Of a DNA stretch of 53,013 nt, positions 9,338 through 15,635 are shown in pieces. The position numbers were made by a program, and so were the translations under genes. Numbering within the stretch: position 1 is the first letter of the stretch; every line of letters starts with the position of its first letter. The stretch is from GCA-002715885 sp045561575. Its GTDB lineage: Bacteria; Bacteroidota; Bacteroidia; Flavobacteriales; BACL11. The stretch is taken from NCBI GenBank assembly GCA_045561575.1, contig JBJKXM010000017.1, positions 1-53,013 on the forward strand, in the 5' to 3' direction. The notes below the pieces were generated by a model that saw nothing but the letters and a program-made list of their open reading frames with translations, was not told where the DNA came from and did not search any database.

Positions 9338-9561
9338 TTTTATGATGTTTACAATTGTCTACATCAATATTAAAAAAAATTATTGAATAATTCAAATATT
9401 TATCAATATCTACTTGATTTATTCATATATATAACTTTATATAAACAATATATTATATTGATTTATAATAAGTTATAATTAAATATATTTTTTATATCAT
9501 AATTCTCGTTTATTTTATCATTTGATTATTATTAATGTTTAATAATATTATCAAATATTGA

Positions 9562-9579
9562 TTTTAGGCATGCCTAAAA
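9562..9579. promoter_or_regulatory. Candidate DtxR/MntR-type operator palindrome
   Basis: TTTTAGGCATGCCTAAAA is a perfect 18-bp palindrome, and its GGCATGCC core stands out sharply from the AT background. It resembles the TTAGG...CCTAA arms of DtxR/IdeR operators. It lies 40 bases before a DtxR-family gene, just upstream of its probable promoter. Metal-dependent autoregulation of that gene and the ZIP transporter is the natural inference. No second copy was noticed in the window by eye. Confidence 0.7.
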
Positions 9580-9607
9580 AAAAATTTAATATGTAATAAA
9601 ATTATTG

Positions 9608-9615
9608 TAGTTTAG
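9608..9615 (+). promoter_or_regulatory. Possible -7 element for the DtxR-family gene
   Basis: TAGTTTAG differs from TAnnTTTG at one base and ends four bases before the ATG. This is the same close spacing as at smpB and mtaB. It is weaker than the full matches elsewhere, which would suit a regulated promoter. Confidence 0.3.
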
Positions 9616-9619
9616 CAAA

Positions 9620-10276
9620 ATGATTACACGCTCTGAAGAAAATTACTTAAAGACTATTTTTTCTGTCTTTATGCAAACGCAAAACAATGTATCAACCAAT
9701 GAAATAGCTAATCTATTAGACACCTCCCCTGCTTCAGTCACTGAAATGATTAAAAAACTTCAAGAAAAGAACCTTGTCCTATACGAAAAATACAATGGAG
9801 TTAGATTAAGTAAAGAAGGTGAAGAAAAAGCTGTTGCTATTATAAGAAAGCATAGATTATGGGAAACATTTCTAGTTAGAAAACTTGATTTTAGTTGGAG
9901 TGAAGTGCATGATGTAGCAGAACAATTAGAGCATATTAAATCTGAAAAATTAATTGATAAACTTGATCATTTATTAAATTATCCAAAATTTGATCCTCAT
10001 GGAGATCCAATTCCAACAAAAACTGGAGTTTTTAATCATCAAGAGAGAATTTCAATATATGAAATGGATATTAACGAAGAAGGTGTTATTATGGGCGTTT
10101 CTCTAGATAATAAAGATTTTTTAGATTATTTAACTAAACTAAAAATTAGCATCGGAACTAAAGTGAAAGTACTAGAGCAAATTAAATTTGATCAATCAAT
10201 GAAAATTGAATATGATTCAAAAACAGAACATATCAGTAAAGAAATAGCTGAAAACATACTAATTAAAATAAATTAA
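9620..10276 (+). CDS. DtxR/MntR-family metal-dependent transcriptional regulator
   Basis: The 218-residue protein has the DtxR layout: an N-terminal winged HTH (about 5-65, SEENYLKTIF, then TNEIANLLDTSPASVTEMIKKLQEKNLV), a dimerisation domain with metal-site residues (about 66-140, RKHRLWETFL, WSEVHDVAEQLEHI, HGDPIPT), and a C-terminal FeoA/SH3-like domain (about 145-218). Family members sense Mn(II) or Fe(II) and repress or activate metal transport genes. The protein starts three bases before the end of the intergenic region analysed above and is followed after three bases by a ZIP transporter, which fits control of metal uptake. The 18-bp palindrome 40 bases upstream is the probable binding site. 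Whether the metal is Mn or Fe cannot be decided from sequence. Confidence 0.93.
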   Translation: MITRSEENYLKTIFSVFMQTQNNVSTNEIANLLDTSPASVTEMIKKLQEKNLVLYEKYNGVRLSKEGEEKAVAIIRKHRLWETFLVRKLDFSWSEVHDVAEQLEHIKSEKLIDKLDHLLNYPKFDPHGDPIPTKTGVFNHQERISIYEMDINEEGVIMGVSLDNKDFLDYLTKLKISIGTKVKVLEQIKFDQSMKIEYDSKTEHISKEIAENILIKIN

Positions 10277-10279
10277 AGA

Positions 10280-11128
10280 ATGGAAGAATACGAATTATAT
10301 CAGTGGTTTATTAAGCAATCACCAATTTTACAAGCGTTTTTAGGTGGCCTATTTACATGGATCTTAACAGCTATTGGAGCAAGCTTAGTATTCTTTTTCA
10401 AGTCTAGTAACAGGAAAGTTTTAGATATGTGTTTAGGTTTTACAGGAGGAGTTATGATAGCAGCAAGCTTTTGGTCACTCCTATCCCCTGCTATTGCTAC
10501 AGTAGAAAAACAACAAGAATTAGGTATTACAACACTTCCAGTTTGGTTTGCCCCTGCACTTGGATTTCTTCTAGGTGCTTTATTTTTATACTATCTTGAT
10601 AAAAAGATTCCTCACTTACATCTCTTTGAAAAAATTGAAAATGCAGAAGGTCCAAAGACAAATTTGAAAAAAACAGAATTATTAGTTTTTGCTATTGCGC
10701 TACATAATATTCCTGAGGGACTAGCAGTTGGTGTTGCTTTTGGCGCTTTAGCTTCTGGATTAGATATTGGAATGGAAATGGGTGGTGCAATTGCTTTAGC
10801 TATTGGTATGGGTATGCAAAATGCGCCTGAAGGATTTGCAGTTTCTATGCCGCTAAGAAGAGAAGGTTTTTCAAAGTTTAAATCTTGGTGGTGGGGGCAA
10901 TTATCTGCTATTGTAGAACCTATATTTGCTGTAATTGGTGCTGCTGTTGTAATTTCAGTTTACCCTATACTTCCTTATGCACTTGCTTTTGCTGCTGGAG
11001 CTATGATTTTTATTGTTGTGGAAAATGTTGTTCCTGAAAGTCATCGAGGCGGAAACGTTGATATTGCAAGTATTGGATTAATTCTAGGATTCATTGTAAT
11101 GATGATACTTGACGTTTCTCTGGGGTAA
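10280..11128 (+). CDS. ZIP-family divalent metal transporter
   Basis: The 282-residue inner-membrane protein has about eight hydrophobic segments and the two signature metal-binding helices of the ZIP/ZupT/GufA family: HNIPEG at 142-147 and the related QNAPEG at 180-185. In the second, Gln-Asn replaces the common His-Asn-like start, as in GufA-type members. ZIP proteins import Zn, Fe or Mn from the periplasm. It lies three bases after the DtxR-family gene, so the two almost certainly share a transcript. The pairing suggests that the regulator controls this importer in response to its cargo; Mn or Fe is therefore more likely than Zn, but this is inference. Confidence 0.92.
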   Translation: MEEYELYQWFIKQSPILQAFLGGLFTWILTAIGASLVFFFKSSNRKVLDMCLGFTGGVMIAASFWSLLSPAIATVEKQQELGITTLPVWFAPALGFLLGALFLYYLDKKIPHLHLFEKIENAEGPKTNLKKTELLVFAIALHNIPEGLAVGVAFGALASGLDIGMEMGGAIALAIGMGMQNAPEGFAVSMPLRREGFSKFKSWWWGQLSAIVEPIFAVIGAAVVISVYPILPYALAFAAGAMIFIVVENVVPESHRGGNVDIASIGLILGFIVMMILDVSLG

Positions 11129-11145
11129 ATCTTTTAACAAAAGCG

Positions 11146-11153
11146 TATATTTG
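11146..11153 (+). promoter_or_regulatory. Promoter -7 element for smpB
   Basis: TATATTTG is a full TAnnTTTG match and ends four bases before the smpB ATG at 11158, so the transcript would be leaderless or nearly so. A TTG at 11109 is too far upstream to be a normal -33 element. Confidence 0.5.
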
Positions 11154-11157
11154 TACT

Positions 11158-11613
11158 ATGTCTAACAATAGTATAAATATTAAAAATCGTAAAGCATCGT
11201 TTTCTTATCAATTAATTGATAAATATACTGCTGGTATAGTATTGTTAGGTACTGAAATAAAATCCATTAGAAACAATCAAGCTAATATGTCAGATGCATA
11301 TTGCATGTTTATAGAAAATGAATTGTGGGTAAAAAACCTACACATAAACGAATATTCTAACAGTGGGCATAAAAATCATGAACCTAAAAGAAGTAGAAAA
11401 CTACTTTTAAATAGGATTGAGTTAAATAAAATCGAGTCAAAAGTAAAAGAAAAAGGGATGTCTATCGTTCCAATTAGACTGTTTTCTAATGAAAAAGGCA
11501 AAATCAAACTTGAAATATCTTTGGCAAAAGGAAAGAAATTATTTGACAAAAGAGAAAGTATTAAAGAGAAGGATCTAAAAAGAGATATTGATAGAATAAA
11601 GAAGATTAAATGA
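11158..11613 (+). CDS. smpB: SsrA-binding protein SmpB
   Basis: SmpB binds tmRNA and guides it to stalled ribosomes for trans-translation. The 151-residue length is normal. The OB-fold core is clear: NRKASFSYQLIDKYTAGIVLLGTEIKSIR, conserved to the family at almost every position, then ANMSDAYCMF, ELWVKNLHI and the basic FDKRESIKEKDLKRDI region. The C-terminal tail (DRIKKIK) is basic and would enter the decoding site. The stop overlaps the start of the next gene by four bases (ATGA). No tmRNA gene was recognised nearby. Confidence 0.97.
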   Translation: MSNNSINIKNRKASFSYQLIDKYTAGIVLLGTEIKSIRNNQANMSDAYCMFIENELWVKNLHINEYSNSGHKNHEPKRSRKLLLNRIELNKIESKVKEKGMSIVPIRLFSNEKGKIKLEISLAKGKKLFDKRESIKEKDLKRDIDRIKKIK

Positions 11614-13070
11614 AGCAATTATTAGCAGTTTTAATAGGCATAATTATACTTTTTGGTTGTACAAAAGAAGATGAAATATTATACGAAGGAAAATTAGATT
11701 TTTCTACTGATACCATAACTTTTGATACTGTATTTGCATCAATTGGAAGCATTACAAAAACCTTAACAATTTACAATAATAACAATAGTGATATTTTTAG
11801 TAATATTTCAATAAAAGGTATTTCAGCCGCTAACTTTAGAATGAATATTGACGGAGTTGCAGGAAATAACCAAAATAATGTTTTAATTCCTAAAAACGAT
11901 AGTGTATTTTTATTCATAGAAGTCACCATAGACCCATCATCAAATACAACTCCTTACATTCTTTCAGATTCATTAATTTTTGAAATTGGAAATAATATTC
12001 AGTCGGTAAAATTGGTTGCTTGGGGACAAGATGCTCATTTCTACACTCCAAACACATATGGGGAAGTTATTAATGGAACAGACACAACTAAAATTTATTA
12101 TCATCAAATCAACTCAAATCAAGTATGGTCTAACGACAAACCACATGTAATATATGGTTATGTTATAATAGAGCCAAATGCTCAATTAACAATAAATGAA
12201 GGAGCTGACATATACTTTCACCAAAACTCAGGCATGATAGTTGGAAATCCATTTTCATCTATTTCTGGAGGCACGCTTAAAGTAAATGGAACCTTAAACA
12301 ATGAAGTAACTTTTCAAGGAGACAGACTAGATTCTTGGTATGAAAACATTCCTGGTCAATGGGATAGAATTAGATTTATTCCAGGAAGTTATGATAATGA
12401 AATAAATTACGCTATAATTAAAAATGGAACCACTGGCATACATGCCGACACAGTAGCCAATTCTAATCCAACTGTTACAATAAACAATACAATTATTAAG
12501 AACATGTCTTCAATCGGAATACTTGGACAAGGAGCTAAAATTGTCGCATCAAATACTGTTATTAGCGAATGTGGTCAATACACTGTGGCTTGTTATATTG
12601 GAGGGGATTACACCTTTAATCATTGTACCTTTGCTAATTACTGGAATTATTCTATAAGAAATACACCTTCTATCCTACTAAACAATTACTATATCGATGC
12701 AAATGATAATGTTCAAATTAGAGATTTAAACAATGCTTATTTTGGAAATTGTATTATATATGGATCATTAACTACTGAATTTAGCTTTGATAAAAATGAA
12801 AATGGGATTTTTAATTATCATTTCGACCATTCTCTTGTAAAAATTGATCCGAACATAAATACCAATAATGCTAATTATACTAGTGTCATTAAAAATGAAG
12901 ATCCTATTTTCCAAGATCACTTAAACAATAATTTATCTCTTGATGAAAACTCTCCAGCTATTGAAATTGGAAACTTTCAAATAACTCAAAATAACAATCT
13001 ATTTTTAGATATTACCGGAGAAAATAGAAATGACCCTCCTGAAATGGGTGCTTATCAGTATATTGATTAA
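11610..13070 (+). CDS. Lipoprotein with right-handed parallel beta-helix
   Basis: This 486-residue protein begins with a signal ending in the lipobox LFGC (Cys17) followed by TKEDE. Residues about 30-130 look like an immunoglobulin-type beta-sandwich (DTVFASIGSITKTLTIYNN). From about 165 to 480 there are repeated short strands with the pattern of a pectate-lyase-like beta-helix (VIYGYVIIEPNAQLTINEG, NYAIIKNGTTGIHAD, NTIIKNMSSIGILG, SNTVISECG). The end, SPAIEIGN...DITGENRNDPPEMGAYQY, is a common terminus of secreted beta-helix proteins in Bacteroidota. No catalytic residues are assignable. The ATGA overlap with smpB suggests coupled translation, although the two functions are unrelated. The 3' end overlaps the convergent gene by four bases. 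Confidence 0.83.
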   Translation: MKQLLAVLIGIIILFGCTKEDEILYEGKLDFSTDTITFDTVFASIGSITKTLTIYNNNNSDIFSNISIKGISAANFRMNIDGVAGNNQNNVLIPKNDSVFLFIEVTIDPSSNTTPYILSDSLIFEIGNNIQSVKLVAWGQDAHFYTPNTYGEVINGTDTTKIYYHQINSNQVWSNDKPHVIYGYVIIEPNAQLTINEGADIYFHQNSGMIVGNPFSSISGGTLKVNGTLNNEVTFQGDRLDSWYENIPGQWDRIRFIPGSYDNEINYAIIKNGTTGIHADTVANSNPTVTINNTIIKNMSSIGILGQGAKIVASNTVISECGQYTVACYIGGDYTFNHCTFANYWNYSIRNTPSILLNNYYIDANDNVQIRDLNNAYFGNCIIYGSLTTEFSFDKNENGIFNYHFDHSLVKIDPNINTNNANYTSVIKNEDPIFQDHLNNNLSLDENSPAIEIGNFQITQNNNLFLDITGENRNDPPEMGAYQYID

Positions 13071-14068
13071 AAATTTTGCAAGAATTTTACAGTATCTATT
13101 CGATCTGCATAATCATTTAACTCTGGTAGTTGAGACTTACCAAAAGGAATATCATCTTTACTTACTATACATTGAAATAAAGAAGAATTATCGTCGATAT
13201 ATTTATTTAAAACTTCTCTATCATTGTAAAATTCATAAAAAACTGTTGCTACCGGAGATTGAATAGACTGATCTTCTTTAAGTAAAACAAAACCATTATC
13301 CAATAATTTTTCACTATTCATTAAATAAACAGTTTTGTTGTAGTCATAGTTATTTGAATACTTTAAATGATTAATGATATCCTTATAGTCAAAGAAAGCA
13401 TTAAACAACTTATTAGTATCATATCCAACTGGAAGATATAATTTAGAAACATTTCTACAACCTAAGCCGAAATACATAAAAATATCTTTAGACAACAATT
13501 TTAAGTCGTTTTCAGACTCTTTACCATCTAGAATGGCTATTGACCTTCTATTCTTCCTTATAATTGATTTATAGTCTTTAAAATAATAATTAAAGTATTT
13601 TGAAGAATTATCTGAACCCGTGGCTATTAACGCATCAAAATTACAATCAACAATATTATCGATAATTTTTATTCTTTCTTTAATTCTTTTATCAATAGTA
13701 ATTAATGAATCAACAACATATTTCATCAACACATTATCTTTTGAAGAAAACTTTACAACAGCATTATGGCCACAAATCAAAACACATAGTAAATCATGAA
13801 ATCCAACCAGTGGGATATTTCCGGCAGTTATAATTAAAATATCTTTTCTTTCATGATCTTTCAAATCATAATCTTTAATCCAGCAATGTAATGCATCTTC
13901 ATCTAACATACATACTATTGAATTCAAACTATCATTAATGTTTTCTTTTGTAAACCATGGATTTAACTGAATAGCTTCATCTAAAACTTTTTCATGAATA
14001 GAATTAATTTTTCCACTTAACACTTCTGCTAAAGAAGAAAACAATGATATCCTTTCGTTTAAATTCAT
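13067..14068 (-). CDS. LuxC-like acyl-CoA reductase
   Basis: The 333-residue protein matches the LuxC/acyl-CoA reductase group of the aldehyde dehydrogenase superfamily. It shows an NAD-fold region with ITAGNIPLVGFHDLLCVLICG (79-100, a near-invariant stretch), LIATGSDNSSKYF and the catalytic Cys204 in YFGLGCRNVSKLYLP. LuxC reduces acyl-CoA or acyl-enzyme to aldehyde. The protein is shorter than LuxC of luminous bacteria (about 480), like other Bacteroidota members, and no luxE, luxD or ferredoxin partner is next to it. It is therefore not a luminescence gene; a role in aldehyde or lipid metabolism is possible but unknown. It has a -7 box 16 bases upstream, and its stop shares TTAA with the convergent lipoprotein gene. 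Confidence 0.85.
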   Translation of the reverse strand: MNLNERISLFSSLAEVLSGKINSIHEKVLDEAIQLNPWFTKENINDSLNSIVCMLDEDALHCWIKDYDLKDHERKDILIITAGNIPLVGFHDLLCVLICGHNAVVKFSSKDNVLMKYVVDSLITIDKRIKERIKIIDNIVDCNFDALIATGSDNSSKYFNYYFKDYKSIIRKNRRSIAILDGKESENDLKLLSKDIFMYFGLGCRNVSKLYLPVGYDTNKLFNAFFDYKDIINHLKYSNNYDYNKTVYLMNSEKLLDNGFVLLKEDQSIQSPVATVFYEFYNDREVLNKYIDDNSSLFQCIVSKDDIPFGKSQLPELNDYADRIDTVKFLQNF

Positions 14069-14084
14069 AAATATTTTAATTTTA

Positions 14085-14092
14085 CAAAACTA
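14085..14092 (-). promoter_or_regulatory. Promoter -7 element for the LuxC-like gene
   Basis: The minus strand reads TAGTTTTG, a full TAnnTTTG match, 16 bases before the ATG at 14068 and inside the 50-base divergent gap. No clear -33 TTG is present. Confidence 0.45.
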
Positions 14093-14118
14093 TAACTTAC
14101 CTCTTAATTTTTAAGACT

Positions 14119-15003
14119 TTGAAAAGGCTTTTTTTATTACTTTTTATCTTCATTTATTCACAAAACACTTTTTCTCAAAATGTTAGTAATAAACTAATTA
14201 AAGAATACGAAGACACTTTAAAGGTAATTGCTGAACAAATTATGTTTGCTAAAAAAGAAAGTGATAGAGTAAAAGCAAATAATGGCTTCATTCCAATATT
14301 AAAAGAGGTATTATCATTTGAAAAATCATTTAAATACCCTTTTGATTCATTAGAAACATTATCAATTTTATCTCCTAATGACAAAAGCTTTAGAATTTTC
14401 AATTGGATTCTAAGAAAAGATAATGGAACCTACGACTATTTCTGTTTTGTTCACTATAATAATAAAAAGAAAAAAAAATTTGAGGTAATTGAATTAACAG
14501 ATAATTCTAATAATATTAGAAATGAATCATATTCTGATTTAGATAGTAAAAACTGGTATGGCTGTCTTTACTACAAAATAATTTATATTAAAAAATCAGG
14601 AAGAAAATACTATACTCTGCTAGGTTGGGATGGAAATGATGGGAGAAGCATCAAAAAAATAATTGAACCCATGTATTTTTCTGGAAAAAACAAAGTCAAG
14701 TTTGGACTACCAATATTTAAATTAAAAGATAAATCAAAACCCAAAAGAATTATTTTAGAGTGTGATGCAAGATCTTCATTTAGTCTAAATTACGAAGAAA
14801 ATAATCAAAGAATAATATTTGATCAATTAGTTCCAATCAAAAAAGAATTAACTGGTATGGAAGAATATTATATTCCTGAGGGCACATATAATTCTTTTGA
14901 TTACAACAAAGGGAAATGGATATTAAATGAAGATATTGATGCTAGAAATAAACAAAATAGAACAAAATCCACTAAACCACCTAAAATGGGTTTAATTAAA
15001 TAA
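14119..15003 (+). CDS. Conserved secreted protein of unknown function
   Basis: The 294-residue protein starts at a TTG; no ATG lies between it and the upstream in-frame stop at 14077. The start is supported by a good Sec signal (KRLFLLLFIFIYSQNTFSQ). The mature part begins with a charged helical stretch (about 24-60), then a mixed alpha/beta region with aromatic-rich segments such as KNWYGCLYYKIIYI, YTLLGWDGNDGRSIK and MEEYYIPEGTY. There is no membrane helix and no lipobox, so it is probably periplasmic. It resembles uncharacterised proteins typical of Bacteroidota, but I cannot name a family. The stop overlaps the rnhB start by one base (TAATG), so the two are translationally coupled. Confidence 0.75.
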   Translation: MKRLFLLLFIFIYSQNTFSQNVSNKLIKEYEDTLKVIAEQIMFAKKESDRVKANNGFIPILKEVLSFEKSFKYPFDSLETLSILSPNDKSFRIFNWILRKDNGTYDYFCFVHYNNKKKKKFEVIELTDNSNNIRNESYSDLDSKNWYGCLYYKIIYIKKSGRKYYTLLGWDGNDGRSIKKIIEPMYFSGKNKVKFGLPIFKLKDKSKPKRIILECDARSSFSLNYEENNQRIIFDQLVPIKKELTGMEEYYIPEGTYNSFDYNKGKWILNEDIDARNKQNRTKSTKPPKMGLIK

Positions 15004-15599
15004 TGACACTTTGTAGATATTCGAGTTTAATTGAAGTTGGCTGTGACGAGGCTGGAAGAGGATCACTGTGTGGGCCTGTAATAGCAGCGGCAGTAATACT
15101 TAAAAAAGATTTTTACAATGAAGATTTAAATGACTCGAAGAAGATATCATTAAACAAAAGAAATGAATTAGCTAAAATAATTCACGAGGAGGCAATTGCT
15201 TGTGAAGTTGGTATAGTAAATGCATCTGAAATAGATAATATTAATATTCTAAATGCATCAATTAAAGCAATGCATAATGCGTTAGATAAAATTAAAATTC
15301 CCTTTGAAATTATATTAGTAGATGGTCCTCATTTTAAAAAATATAAAAAATCCAAACATGAATGTATAATAAGAGGTGACAGCAAAAATTTGGCAATAGC
15401 AGCTGCCTCAATAATAGCAAAGACATATCGAGATAATTTAATGCTAGAACTTCATGAAAAATACCCCAAATACAAATGGTGTAGAAACAAAGGCTATCCA
15501 ACCGTAGAACATAGGGATGCAATAAAAAAATATGGTATAAATAAATACCATAGAAAAAGTTTTAAACTTCTTAATAATCAAACAACTTTAAACATTTAA
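15003..15599 (+). CDS. rnhB: Ribonuclease HII
   Basis: RNase HII removes ribonucleotides misincorporated in DNA and cleaves RNA in RNA-DNA hybrids. The 198-residue length is normal. The active site is complete: Asp15-Glu16 in VGCDEAGRGSLCGPV, Asp107 in LVDGPH and Asp126 in RGDSKNLAIAAASIIAK. NDSKKIS and the GYPTVEHRDAIKKYG end are also conserved family features. It is coupled to the upstream secreted hypothetical through a TAATG overlap. Confidence 0.97.
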   Translation: MTLCRYSSLIEVGCDEAGRGSLCGPVIAAAVILKKDFYNEDLNDSKKISLNKRNELAKIIHEEAIACEVGIVNASEIDNINILNASIKAMHNALDKIKIPFEIILVDGPHFKKYKKSKHECIIRGDSKNLAIAAASIIAKTYRDNLMLELHEKYPKYKWCRNKGYPTVEHRDAIKKYGINKYHRKSFKLLNNQTTLNI

Positions 15600-15605
15600 A
15601 TCATT

Positions 15606-15613
15606 TAAATTTG
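15606..15613 (+). promoter_or_regulatory. Promoter -7 element for the 859-residue protein gene
   Basis: TAAATTTG, a full TAnnTTTG match, lies 22 bases before the ATG at 15636, in the 36-base gap after rnhB. No -33 TTG is seen. Confidence 0.4.
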
Positions 15614-15635
15614 AAAAAAGCATTATCATAAAGAA

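Larger units (their letters stand above)
9338..9619. other. Divergent AT-rich intergenic region between XRE and DtxR-family genes
   Basis: At 282 bases this is by far the longest gap in the window. It is almost entirely A and T. It holds a perfect 18-bp palindrome with a GC core (9562-9579), a 15-base AT palindrome CAATATATTATATTG (9446-9460), and a one-mismatch -7 box TAGTTTAG (9608-9615) four bases before the DtxR-family ATG. No ORF or RNA gene was recognised. Confidence 0.7.

Noticed and set aside
9446..9460. CAATATATTATATTG palindrome upstream of the XRE gene
   Set aside because: It is perfectly symmetrical but built almost only of A and T, so it could easily be chance. Kept only as a note within the intergenic region.
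9047..11128. XRE plus DtxR genes as a phage or toxin-antitoxin module
   Set aside because: No toxin, integrase or phage gene is adjacent, and the DtxR-ZIP pair has a clear metal context.
13067..14068. Possible bioluminescence (lux) function for the LuxC-like gene
   Set aside because: No luxAB, luxD or luxE is near, and the protein has the shorter Bacteroidota form, so only acyl-CoA reductase is supported.
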